From: Streptomyces sp. NBC_01283
GTDB taxonomy: Bacteria; Actinomycetota; Actinomycetes; Streptomycetales; Streptomycetaceae
DNA: 64,000 nucleotides
Reading direction: 5' to 3'
NCBI RefSeq assembly: GCF_041435335.1
Contig: NZ_CP108430.1
Location: 5,245,001-5,309,000 of the forward strand
This document shows, in pieces, positions 26,361 through 34,187 of this stretch. The position numbers were made by a program, and so were the translations under genes. Under the pieces are notes generated by a model, which was not told the DNA's origin, did not search any database, and saw only the letters and a list, made by a program, of their open reading frames with translations. Every line of letters starts with the position of its first letter. Within the stretch, counting starts at the first letter, position 1.

Positions 26361-28439
26361 TCATGACTCTTGACCCTTCACGTAGTCGCGCCAGATCCGG
26401 ACGGGAAAGACGTTCCCGTGCTGTGAACTGGCCCCGCCCACACCCGACATGGGCAGGAGCTGAGGCTTGTCCGGGCTGGTCCGGAACATCGTCACGGCGG
26501 TCGACAACTCCTCGGTGGTGGCGGTGAACCAGGCCGAGCGGAGGCGGTCCTGGTCGCCGGTGCGCCCGGCGACGACCGGGCGGTGGACGGACGAGGTGCC
26601 GACGCCCCGCATCGCGGTGGCGGCCTCGTCGGCGACATCGGGGTCCAGCGCGCGGCGGGCGCCGGGACGCGTGAGCCCTTCGGCTTCGACGGTCTCGTCG
26701 TCCTTGGCGACCTTGGTCACCGAGTACGGGTCGTGCTGCAGGCCACGGTTGGCGAAGGTGCCGTAGGCGCCGGCCATGCGGATCGCGCTGGGGGTCGACG
26801 TACCGACGGGAAAGGTCCGCTCCAGGCGGGCCATGCTGTCTTCGAGCAGCCCGGAGGCGACGGCGGTGCGCCGCACCCGCTCCCACCCGACGTCCTTGCC
26901 GAGGCGTACGTAGGTGGCGTTGCCGCCTTTCGCCAGGGCTTGGCGCAGGGTGGGGTGAGTGCTGTCGGGCCCGGCGGTGGCGCGGCCGGCGGTGCTGGTG
27001 ATGTCGCTGCTGCTGCCGCCGGGGGTGGGCACGCCCGATCCCTGCAGGAAGCCGTTGTCGTCGTAGAAGCTCCCGGTGGAGACGGCCTGCCACGGTGCGT
27101 CGCGCCCAACGGAAGGCTCAACGGAAGCCCCACCCTTCCCACTCGCCTGTTTCCCACCCGACTTCCCGCCCGATGTTCGGATGCCGTTCTCCAGGGCGGA
27201 GGCGAGGACGAAGGGCTTGAAGGCGGATCCGACGGGGACGCCGGAGGTGTCTGCGTTGTTGGTGAAGTGCCGGGTGGCATCGGCGCCTCCGTACAGGGCG
27301 ACGATGGCGCCGTCGGACGGACGCACGGAGGCGGCGCCGACCTGCACGCCCTTGTCGGCGGCGCGCTTCTTCGGGTCGATGTCGCGGTCGAGGACGCGCT
27401 CGACCGCGCCCTTCAGCCGCTGGACCTTGCCCTTGTCGAAGGTGGTGTGGATCTTGTAGCCGCCGCGGGCGAGGTCCTTGTCGGTGAGGGAGGTGTGCTG
27501 CTTGATGTACTTGTTCGCGACGTCGACGAGGTAGCCGGTCTGCCCGCCGAGGCTGGTGGTCCGGGACTCCTTGTGGGGTTCGGGGTAGGTGGTGAACTTC
27601 TCGCGGACCTCGGGCTTCATGAGCCCTGCCTTGACCTGCCGGTCGAGGATCCACTGCCAACGGGCTTCGGAGCGGTGGTGGTTGACCGCGCTCACCGAGG
27701 GGTCGTACTGCTCGGCGCCCTTGAGCAGGGCGGCGAGGGCGGCGCCTTGGCTGGGGTTCAACTGCCGGGCGGGGATGCCGTAGTAGGCGTGGGCGGCGGC
27801 CTCGATTCCGTAGGCGCCACGCCCGAACCAACTGGTGTTGAGGTACCCCTGGAGGATTTCCTGCTTGCTCTTCTTCCGGTCCACCTTCAGCGCGATGACG
27901 AACTCCTTGACCTTCCGGGTGACCGTCTGGTCCTGCGAGAGGTAGGTGTTCTTCACGTACTGCTGGGTGATGGTGGAACCGCCCTGGGTCTCCTGGCCGC
28001 GGACCATGTTGACGGCGGCGCGGACCAGGCCCTTGGGCGAGACGCCGGAGTCGCTGTAGAAGGTGTCGTTCTCGGCGGCGATGACGGCGTTCTCGACGGC
28101 GTCGGGAATCTCCGAGAGCCGCACGTTCTGCCGGTTCACCTCACCGGTGCTCACCATCTGGGTGCCGTCGGCCCAGTAGTAGACGTTGGCCTCGCGGCGG
28201 GCGGCGGCGTTCTCGTCGGGGATGTCGACGGAGGCGTACACGAAGGCGAAGAGGCAGCAGAGGGAGCCGACGAGGAACGCGATCCCTCCGAGCCCCTGCC
28301 GCCAGGAGGGAAGCCACCGCCGGAGCCCGCGTCTGCCGTGCCGGGGGTAGTCGACGAGGCGAGCGCGTCGCCGTCGTGGCTTGCGGGCGCGGGGGTTCTT
28401 GGGCGCGCGCACCGGCTTTCCCTGAGTGTGTGTCCCCAT
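26361..28439 (-). CDS. Class A penicillin-binding protein (GT51 transglycosylase plus transpeptidase)
   Basis: A 692-residue bifunctional peptidoglycan synthase. A basic cytoplasmic N-terminus precedes a membrane helix (about residues 50-70). The GT51 domain follows with AENDTFYSDSG, GGSTITQQYVKN and LNTSWFGRGAYGIEAAAHAY. The transpeptidase domain has the nucleophile motif SAFK (S405, K408). Its second motif, normally SxN, reads GGN (G505-N507), and its third, normally KTG, reads RTG (R626-G628). A Gly/Ser/Lys-rich insert of about 30 residues separates the first and second motifs. The glycosyltransferase half looks complete, while the transpeptidase may have altered substrate or beta-lactam handling. 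Two 17-bp direct repeats lie just upstream. Confidence 0.92.
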   Translation of the reverse strand: MGTHTQGKPVRAPKNPRARKPRRRRARLVDYPRHGRRGLRRWLPSWRQGLGGIAFLVGSLCCLFAFVYASVDIPDENAAARREANVYYWADGTQMVSTGEVNRQNVRLSEIPDAVENAVIAAENDTFYSDSGVSPKGLVRAAVNMVRGQETQGGSTITQQYVKNTYLSQDQTVTRKVKEFVIALKVDRKKSKQEILQGYLNTSWFGRGAYGIEAAAHAYYGIPARQLNPSQGAALAALLKGAEQYDPSVSAVNHHRSEARWQWILDRQVKAGLMKPEVREKFTTYPEPHKESRTTSLGGQTGYLVDVANKYIKQHTSLTDKDLARGGYKIHTTFDKGKVQRLKGAVERVLDRDIDPKKRAADKGVQVGAASVRPSDGAIVALYGGADATRHFTNNADTSGVPVGSAFKPFVLASALENGIRTSGGKSGGKQASGKGGASVEPSVGRDAPWQAVSTGSFYDDNGFLQGSGVPTPGGSSSDITSTAGRATAGPDSTHPTLRQALAKGGNATYVRLGKDVGWERVRRTAVASGLLEDSMARLERTFPVGTSTPSAIRMAGAYGTFANRGLQHDPYSVTKVAKDDETVEAEGLTRPGARRALDPDVADEAATAMRGVGTSSVHRPVVAGRTGDQDRLRSAWFTATTEELSTAVTMFRTSPDKPQLLPMSGVGGASSQHGNVFPVRIWRDYVKGQES

Positions 28440-28486
28440 GGTTGGGGAGAGGGGGGTGGCGGGGCGGGGGGTTGGCCGGGGAGGTA

Positions 28487-28531
28487 TTAGGGGGACGTAA
28501 CAGCGGGGAGGGTGTTAGGGGGCGGTAACAG
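28487..28531 (-). promoter_or_regulatory. Pair of 17-bp direct repeats upstream of the PBP gene
   Basis: TTAGGGGGACGTAACAG (28487) and TTAGGGGGCGGTAACAG (28515) are near-identical, 28 bp apart start to start, and 48-92 bp upstream of the PBP start. They may be an activator or repressor site. Confidence 0.45.
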
Positions 28532-28882
28532 TGCGGCCAAGCGGCTGCGGCTGGGGTTGCGGCAGCGGCGGCGGCTGCGGTTGCGGCTTCGGTTGCTGGA
28601 TTGCTGGCGGGGCCCGGCCGCGGCGGCTCCCCTTGGCCACGGCCGGCCCGCCTCAACCATGAGGGACGGCGACGCGGGAGTGTGCCGACCATCATGGGAG
28701 TCATGGAGCGGCGACGGGCCTGAACCAACACCAGCATCCACACCCCGAAGCCACCACTTCCTCTCCCGTGTTCCCGGGGGAGGGCAATCGACACAGGTTG
28801 AATGTGTGAGGTCTGCCTGGGGGCCTTCAGGAGTACGTGGACTTTGATGGGGTCCCGCTGCGACCGGATGAAGGGGATGCGG

Positions 28883-28915
28883 TCGCGAAGTCATCGCGAA
28901 GTCGTCGGGAAGTCT
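28883..28915 (+). promoter_or_regulatory. Three 11-bp phased direct repeats upstream of the hypothetical gene
   Basis: TCGCGAAGTCA, TCGCGAAGTCG and TCGGGAAGTCT follow one another without a gap, 46 bp upstream of GTG 28961. A heptamer repeated at one helical turn is the layout of SARP-type activator sites. Confidence 0.45.
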
Positions 28916-28960
28916 GCATTGCGGGCGCGATCAGCGGGCTGGCCTGCGAGGCTGTGTCGT

Positions 28961-30181
28961 GTGACGTACGCAGTGAGTGTGGACACCCGGATAGCCGGCG
29001 GAACCGCGGAGATGGATGAGCTGCAGCGGTTCGGCGCCGGCGCTCTCCTCGAGGACGGCTTCGAGTCCGTCGAGGAGATCGCGGGCCCTGACGGCATGGA
29101 GATCAAACTCCTCGACACATTTGTGGGCGTGTACCCCGGGGGGGCGCTCCTGAAGGTCTTTGTGGACGCCCCGGCGCTGGAGTTCGCCGAGGAGTCCGTA
29201 CGCGAACTGGTGGAGGAACTGCTAGAACGCACGGAACTGCTCTCGGACTGGACCGTCGAGCGATGCCAGGTGGAGCTTCATCCGGACCTGGCGAAGGAGA
29301 GCCTGGACGCGGCCGACGGCCCGGACGCGCCACCGGATGACGTCGAGTCCCGCCGAGCGCGACTGATGGGGCTGGCCGCGGGAGCGGCATCCACGGACGC
29401 GACCGGGACGGCGGCGGAAACCGACGCGATCCGCGCCAAGATCCGAACCCTGGCCCCGAGGCTGGCGGCTTTCGACGCGGGGATGTTCGGAGTGCTCGAC
29501 GCCGAGGAGGGCGTGGACGGCGAGGAGGGCGAGGACGGTGGGGGCGAGGCCACCGATCAGGACTCGGTCACCTCTACTGTCTCTACCACCTCGACCGAGG
29601 ACGCCGAGCTTGCCGCCGGGGCACTGATCTGGGGCACCGACGTGCTCCTGGACGAGCTGTTCCAGGACGCGCACGCGCTGGACAGGGAGGGAACGAACGT
29701 CGCCGAATGCGACGGCCCCATGTGGCTCCTGGACGAGCTGCCCCCGCGCTACGCCCTGCAGTACGACGCGCGTTTCGCCCGGCGATTCCTGGTGACGGCG
29801 ATCGCGCTGACCACGCGGCTGACGGAGGGAAGTTTCCTGCAGCTGAGCTGCGTGGCCGAAGAGCTGGCGCTCAGGCTGCTGCTGCACGAGGCCGAGGTCA
29901 CGCTCGACACGTTCGGCCTCCTGGACGAGGGCGTCTCTTCGGCACTGGAATGCTTCGCGGCCCTCGTGTACGAGGACATGGACCACGAGTGGCTCTACGA
30001 CGACTCGATGGACGGCATCGACGAGAGCGAGGTGGGCGAGGCCCTCGGCATCACACCCATGGGCATCGCCAACTGGTTCAAGCCCTTCAACAAGGACCGC
30101 TACGTCCACCCGTACGCAGCGGACGAGCCCGAAACCGAAACCGAAACCGACCAGAGCCCGAGCGAGGACTCCAGTCCTTGA
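28961..30181 (+). CDS. Acidic hypothetical protein
   Basis: The likely start is GTG 28961 (VTYAVSVDTRIAGGTAEMDE); ATG 29012 is an alternative, and neither has a strong SD. The 406-residue product is strongly acidic, with an alpha/beta-looking N-terminal domain (ELQRFGAGALLEDGFESVEEI), an Asp/Glu-rich linker (about residues 170-210) and a helical C-terminal half (LPPRYALQYDARFARRFLVTAIALTTRLTEGSF, ECFAALVYEDMDHEWLYDDSMDG). It ends in an ETETETDQS repeat. There is no signal peptide or known motif, so it is probably a cytoplasmic protein of unknown role. Codon bias supports it as real. Three phased 11-bp repeats lie upstream. Confidence 0.75.
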   Translation: MTYAVSVDTRIAGGTAEMDELQRFGAGALLEDGFESVEEIAGPDGMEIKLLDTFVGVYPGGALLKVFVDAPALEFAEESVRELVEELLERTELLSDWTVERCQVELHPDLAKESLDAADGPDAPPDDVESRRARLMGLAAGAASTDATGTAAETDAIRAKIRTLAPRLAAFDAGMFGVLDAEEGVDGEEGEDGGGEATDQDSVTSTVSTTSTEDAELAAGALIWGTDVLLDELFQDAHALDREGTNVAECDGPMWLLDELPPRYALQYDARFARRFLVTAIALTTRLTEGSFLQLSCVAEELALRLLLHEAEVTLDTFGLLDEGVSSALECFAALVYEDMDHEWLYDDSMDGIDESEVGEALGITPMGIANWFKPFNKDRYVHPYAADEPETETETDQSPSEDSSP

Positions 30182-30301
30182 GCACGACCGAGCCCGCTGC
30201 CGGGCTCGGGCCCGCACGTCACAGGAGACGTCCGGTCACCAGCTCTGGACTGTCCAGAACAGTGGATTGCAAGAAACCCCCAAGTCGAACCCCAAGTCGA
30301 G

Positions 30302-30973
30302 TCATTCGTCGTGCGGGGCTTCCAGTTCCAGGAGCCGCTCGGCGATGTCGTCGGCCCACTCCTGCGCCCATCGGCGCAGCCCGGTGATCGCCTGCTCGCT
30401 GAGGCCGTAGGCAGCGAATTCTGTGTCGTCGATCCAGTCCGCTCCGGCGAGGCGTGCCTGGAGATCCGTGAGATCAAAGGTGTCACGGGCGTGGCGGCGC
30501 CCGAGTTCTTCGAGTTCGGGAGGACTCCAGCGGTCTGCGGCTGCCCGGACGTCGATGAGGTCACGGGCGAGACCGCGGTCGGACAGCGCGCGGACCTTGG
30601 TGCCGACGACGTCTTCGAGGGAGAGGACAAGCCCGTACTCGGTCTGAACGGGCGGACGCCAGAGGGCTTCCTTAAGGACATCGACCTCGCACTCCTCGCC
30701 GCTGTGCGGATCGGTGACGATCAGCCGTGCGGAGAGGGGGTCGGTCTCCAATGTCCTCACCCGCCAGCCGCGTTCCTCCAGCCCGGCGCGCACGGTGGCT
30801 GCGATCTTCTCCATCCCTTCGGGATTCTCGGTGGCGACGTCGAGATCCTGGCTGAGGCGGTCGACCAGGCCGTGGGCCTGGACGGCGTAGCCACCGGTGA
30901 GTGCGAGGGGATAGGGGGTGCCTACGGCCAGTACGTCGGCGAGGAGGCGACGGTGCAGTTCGGTCAGGTTCAC
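30302..30973 (-). CDS. AbiEii/AbiGii-type nucleotidyltransferase (toxin component)
   Basis: GTG 30973 overlaps the stop of the upstream gene by four bases (GTGA), which fixes the start and indicates translational coupling. The 223-residue product contains the nucleotidyltransferase signature TGGYAVQAHGL...SQDLDVATE (GG plus the DxD metal-binding pair) and a later acidic residue in EECEVDVLKE, as expected of AbiEii/MenT-type enzymes. Such proteins are toxins of type IV or related toxin-antitoxin and phage-defence pairs that modify RNA targets. The upstream 115-residue gene would encode the antitoxin or regulator. It lies just outside the integrated element. Confidence 0.88.
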   Translation of the reverse strand: MNLTELHRRLLADVLAVGTPYPLALTGGYAVQAHGLVDRLSQDLDVATENPEGMEKIAATVRAGLEERGWRVRTLETDPLSARLIVTDPHSGEECEVDVLKEALWRPPVQTEYGLVLSLEDVVGTKVRALSDRGLARDLIDVRAAADRWSPPELEELGRRHARDTFDLTDLQARLAGADWIDDTEFAAYGLSEQAITGLRRWAQEWADDIAERLLELEAPHDE

Positions 30974-31317
30974 GCAACAGCCCGGGTGCGCGGGGCCAGC
31001 TCGGGGAAGGCGGTTTCCCAGACGTCCCGGAGGTCCCGGCTGATCAGTGTGCGCAGGGTTGGCCACAGGCTGACGAGCAGGTCCTGGTCGAGGTACCGGA
31101 TGAGGTCGTCGTGGAGGCCTTCGGCCAGGACGATGCGATAGCAGCTCATGCGCAGGCGCGGCTGGTCGAGGTCGAACTCGGTCAGCCCGGACCAGGCCAG
31201 GTGTAGCGGCAGGCTCACGGTCCCGTGGGCGGGCCCGGCAAGTGCCGCGAGCTCGGCAGGCAGCCGCCGGGCAAACTTGGCTCGGCGGAGCTCGGAGAGG
31301 CTGGGCGGTGAGGCCAT
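30970..31317 (-). CDS. Putative antitoxin/regulator paired with the AbiEii-like gene
   Basis: MASPPSLSELRRAKFARRLP gives 115 residues; the longer frame upstream to 31458 has no SD-supported start. The sequence is helical (LRRAKFARRLPAELAALAG, RMSCYRIVLAEGLHDDLIRYLDQDLLVSLWPTLRTLISRDLRDVWETAFPEL). No clear HTH is visible. Genes of this size directly upstream of and overlapping an AbiEii-family gene are a common streptomycete arrangement, and they are assumed to neutralise or regulate it. The assignment rests on position and the four-base overlap. Confidence 0.7.
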   Translation of the reverse strand: MASPPSLSELRRAKFARRLPAELAALAGPAHGTVSLPLHLAWSGLTEFDLDQPRLRMSCYRIVLAEGLHDDLIRYLDQDLLVSLWPTLRTLISRDLRDVWETAFPELAPRTRAVA

Positions 31318-31636
31318 GCCCCGATTATCGCCTGAGGGGGAGGCGGGGATGAGAAATGCTCCGACATCCGAGCGAGAAGCTTTCTCGGCGATCAGCCCTG
31401 GGGACCTGCGCACGTTCCATGCTCTGGTCGAGCCTGGCGCGTATGGAGCGGCTCGCACAGGGAAGGGAGGGGCCGCTGGTTGTTGATCTCAGCGATGATC
31501 GGGAGCCCGTGCTGGGACCGACGCCAGGGACCGCAGCGTCAACATCCGCTTCAGACGTTTGTTTGGGCTGCCTGCACGGTGGCCGTCATGGCCTTGCCTG
31601 GACGCCCAATTTCTCAGCCATCTGCAGCCGCTGATG
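31318..31636. other. Gene-free gap holding one copy of an 18-bp direct repeat
   Basis: No ORF here shows codon bias. GGTTGTTGATCTCAGCGA (31478-31495) matches GGTTGCTGATCTCAGCGA (32416-32433) at 17 of 18 positions. The repeat flanks the next membrane-protein gene and the left boundary of the tRNA-linked element. Confidence 0.55.
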
Positions 31637-32128
31637 TCAACTGGTAGCTGGTCCTGGCCCCGGCGATGAGGTCCCGTCGGTGGACGCCTTCTTGCTGTCC
31701 CCGCCCGTCACTTCGTGGAAGAAGCCCGGTACACCAAGGATGATCGCGGGGACAGCAAGTGCCCACCACCACAGGTAAGCGCCGCCGTGGAGGGCGGCCC
31801 ACGTGCCTAGGCCGATGCCGCCGAGACTGAGAACGACCCCCAAGCCCACCCCAACGGCATCCCGCTTGAAGGAGTCTTCGCGCTGACGCATCTCGCTGTA
31901 CCTCTGCGCTGTCGCGTCCACTTGGGACGTGAGGACCGACTTGGCGGTTGTGCCCTCCGCGACAGACTCCACTGCTGCGATTTCTGCAGTCAGGCGAACC
32001 ATGATCTTGTCTGAGCTTGATCGGCGACTTGCCCGAGCGGCGAAAAGGCCCGTGAGCAGGGCAATTACCACGGGGGAGAATGCGGTTACTGCCTGCGTGG
32101 CCGAGGCGACCTGCAACGTCATTCCCAT
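31637..32128 (-). CDS. Small membrane protein of unknown function
   Basis: A 163-residue protein (start 32128, with a second ATG at 32122) with three hydrophobic segments: AVTAFSPVVIALLTGLFAA near the N-terminus, then VGVGLGVVLSLGGIGLGTWAAL and LWWWALAVPAIILGVPGFF. A cytoplasmic, charged helical stretch separates the first and second (RLTAEIAAVESVAEGTTAKSVLTSQVDATAQRYSEMRQREDSFKRD), which could form a coiled coil. No family is recognised. It lies between the 18-bp direct repeats and next to the left attachment site. Confidence 0.65.
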   Translation of the reverse strand: MGMTLQVASATQAVTAFSPVVIALLTGLFAARASRRSSSDKIMVRLTAEIAAVESVAEGTTAKSVLTSQVDATAQRYSEMRQREDSFKRDAVGVGLGVVLSLGGIGLGTWAALHGGAYLWWWALAVPAIILGVPGFFHEVTGGDSKKASTDGTSSPGPGPATS

Positions 32129-32325
32129 CGTCGAGGGCGATAGCGTCCACGGTACCGAGCGTGAGCCTCGCTCCGGCAGGGGCTGGGAAAGGGATTGATC
32201 GTGGCCTCGCCGTAAGGGTCTGCTTGGCGAGGATGTTCAGGGCGTTCCCCGTAGAGGTCGGGGGTGGGCACGTCTCTTTTTGTGCGCTCAGTGATCACGC
32301 ACGCTGATGTCGACTGCGGATGTCA

Positions 32326-32357
32326 AAGGCCCCGGACCAAGATCGGCCCGGGGCCTT
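32326..32357 (-). terminator. Hairpin beyond the displaced tRNA 3' end
   Basis: AAGGCCCCGG / CCGGGGCCTT form a perfect 10-bp stem. The hairpin starts 6 bp past the CCA that follows the left att copy, so it is probably the original terminator of the tRNA-Arg gene, separated from it by the element. Confidence 0.75.
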
Positions 32358-32365
32358 CTGACTGG

Positions 32366-32383
32366 TGCCCCCGGCAGGATTCG
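32366..32383 (-). other. Left attachment site (tRNA-Arg 3'-end copy)
   Basis: TGCCCCCGGCAGGATTCG is identical to the last 18 bases of the tRNA-Arg gene at 38231-38248. On the minus strand this copy is followed by CCA and then a hairpin, as at a normal tRNA end, so it marks the chromosome-element junction. Confidence 0.85.
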
Positions 32384-32523
32384 GACTGGATCTGTACGGG
32401 ATGGGGATGGTCACCGGTTGCTGATCTCAGCGACTGTTGGGGTCTCGCATAGGGGCGACTGAACTACGTCCCGTGAGAGCGGCGGCGCCTAGCGCGAGGG
32501 GCGCGCGAGTAAGCAGACGTGAA

Positions 32524-32564
32524 CCAGGGCGCCGTATCTGGGTTCATGGCATACGACGCCCTGG
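32524..32564 (-). terminator. Hairpin terminator downstream of the DUF6907 gene
   Basis: CCAGGGCGCCGTAT (32524-32537) and ATACGACGCCCTGG (32551-32564) form a 14-bp stem with one mismatch, starting 26 bp past the stop at 32590. Confidence 0.75.
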
Positions 32565-32589
32565 CCTCCATGGCGGCTGACTCAATGGC

Positions 32590-33612
32590 TCACGCCGCCG
32601 CCTGCCCCCTCAGCCATGAGGTGCCAGGCGGCGCGCCCGCCTGTCGGACCTCGGCACCGTCGGTGGCGGTCAGTTCCTCTTGTGTCTCGTGGATGTCTGC
32701 CAGCAGATGCTTCACCCGGTCTTCCAGATATGGGCCGGCGGCTCCCTTGGGGACGGTCACCCAGACCGGCCCGCCTTGCCGCGTATCGCCGACGGCGTGA
32801 CCGAAGAAGCCCTTCACGTTGTTCCGGTGCTCCACGATCCGCACGCCGCAGTAGCCGACCAGTTCTTGCAGAGATGCGACGGCTTCCGGGCGGGCGTACT
32901 CGCGTCCCTGCGCGATGAACTCGTTGAGGCAGGACCGCAGTCGGTCGGCTTCATCGAAGGTCATCTCCACGTGGTGCCGCTTCTGGGTGGTGCCGATGGT
33001 GAGGTCGATCAGAGGACGCGGATCATGCGGCATGTGCTCCATGACGAGATCGAGCGTCTCTGCCTCTTGCCCGTACTTACTGTGGACCACCGGATGCAGC
33101 GCCAATTCCATGCTGGTCTCCTCCGTTGCGTGGAACTGATCGGCCAGAAGCCCGGTCACGCTGTGCTCCTCCTGGTCCCGGTACTGGCACCAGGGCGGGC
33201 AGGGGGCGACGAGTTCAAGTGGATGAGTGGCGGCCGGGTAGAGGTCGACGGCTTCGGCGGCACCGCCGAGGATGACAGCCTCGAACCGGTGCCGCAGCCC
33301 TCGGAGCCGCAGGGCGAATTTCTCCACGCCGGCGATGAGCTCTCCCAGGGCAGCGGAGTCCAGTTCAGCCGTACCGTCGACGGCCGAGAGCCATAGACGG
33401 GGCTGCTCGCCGCGCGCTTCCTCATCGTGTCCGAGGCCGATCTGCACGGACAGCAAGGGTGGTTCGAGGCTCGGACTCATTTCTGCAGGGGCGGTCAGAC
33501 GCACCGGGATGCTGACGTGGCTCCCGACTGCCTCCGCGTGTGCATCGCGGGCGCACCAGGCGGGGCACTCCTGCTCGGCTGGGGGGAAGGGCAGAACTGT
33601 AGTGGTGGACAT
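32590..33612 (-). CDS. DUF6907 domain protein
   Basis: ATG 33612 with SD AGGAGA gives 340 residues starting MSTTTVLPFPPAEQECPAWC. The DUF6907-type pattern appears twice: CPAWCARDAHAEAVGSH...SIPVRLTA with RPWLWLSAVDG-like beta strands (PRLWLSAVDGTAELD) and CPPWCQYRDQEEHSVTGLLADQFHATEE, each starting with a CPxWC motif. The C-terminal part (ASLQELVGYCGVRIVEHRNN...VKHLLADIHETQEELTAT) looks like a further regulatory extension. Proteins of this family are common on actinomycete integrative elements and in genomes, with no established biochemical role. Here it lies inside the tRNA-linked element, next to the left att copy. Confidence 0.8.
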   Translation of the reverse strand: MSTTTVLPFPPAEQECPAWCARDAHAEAVGSHVSIPVRLTAPAEMSPSLEPPLLSVQIGLGHDEEARGEQPRLWLSAVDGTAELDSAALGELIAGVEKFALRLRGLRHRFEAVILGGAAEAVDLYPAATHPLELVAPCPPWCQYRDQEEHSVTGLLADQFHATEETSMELALHPVVHSKYGQEAETLDLVMEHMPHDPRPLIDLTIGTTQKRHHVEMTFDEADRLRSCLNEFIAQGREYARPEAVASLQELVGYCGVRIVEHRNNVKGFFGHAVGDTRQGGPVWVTVPKGAAGPYLEDRVKHLLADIHETQEELTATDGAEVRQAGAPPGTSWLRGQAAA

Positions 33613-33721
33613 GATGTCTCCTTTGTTGGGAGTGACTTCGTGTCCATCAGTTTTGATCCCGCTCATGGGCATCACGCCCTAAGCTCCCAAACTGGGTATA
33701 CGCCCCGTTCGTCCAGGTCAG

Positions 33722-33737
33722 GCTGTGCCCCCGGCAG
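33722..33737 (-). other. Internal, degenerate attachment-site copy
   Basis: GCTGTGCCCCCGGCAG equals 38227-38242 exactly, including the GCTG that flanks the tRNA end on the element side, and is followed by TCGAA after a three-base gap. It looks like the remnant of a junction between two related insertions. Confidence 0.6.
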
Positions 33738-33907
33738 TCGAATGCAGCTCGACGCGCCCCTTGCCAGGGGGCATCTGTTGCCCGGCTCCCGGTCGCGGTT
33801 CGGTGACGGCCCAGGAGACTGCTGTGGTTGCTGTACGTCTCTGTTGTTCCGTAATGCCCAACAGCCATCAACACGCTTTCCAACTGTGGTGGTGGCCCCG
33901 ATGACTC

Positions 33908-33994
33908 TGAACGGGGCCGTTCACCTGCGTTCATGGACGACCGGCCGTGAGAGCTGCTACCGGCTTCCGTCCTGCCTGAACGGCCGTGAACGGC
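33908..33994. repeat. Cluster of TGAACGG heptamers
   Basis: TGAACGG-GG-CCGTTCA (33908-33923) is a 7-bp inverted repeat. Two further TGAACGG copies occur in direct orientation at 33977 and 33987. Four copies within 90 bp suggest a binding site for an element-encoded regulator or replication protein. Confidence 0.5.
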
Positions 33995-34187
33995 GCTGAA
34001 TGAGACGGAGACTGAGACGGAAGCGTGCCCCGCCTTCAGGACGGCTCCGACCCCCAACACGGCCGCCGAAGTGGAGGGGACTTGAGCTGTCCCCCGACAG
34101 GTAGACCCTCCGCTACTCAGCATTGATAAGCGCGAGAGGCCAGGAAACCTCAGGCACGGATCAGCCCTGCACACTACGCTCACCAGC

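Larger units (their letters stand above)
28440..28960. other. Gene-free divergent promoter region
   Basis: This 521-bp gap lies between the divergent PBP and hypothetical genes. It contains the 17-bp direct repeats (28487-28531), a G-rich stretch of GCGGCTGCGG/GGTTGC-like repeats (about 28541-28605) and three 11-bp repeats (28883-28915). Short ORFs in it have no SD or family resemblance and are not called. Confidence 0.6.
33613..34187. other. Gene-free region with an internal att-like copy and repeated TGAACGG sites
   Basis: This 575-bp gap between divergent genes has no supported ORF. It contains the third tRNA-end copy (33722-33737), a CTGTTG/CAACAG inverted repeat (33841-33864) and a cluster of TGAACGG heptamers (33908-33994). 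Confidence 0.6.

Noticed and set aside
28487..28894. Small minus-strand ORF in the PBP upstream region
   Set aside because: It runs through simple GCGGCT/GGTTGC-like repeats, has no SD and no recognisable protein features.
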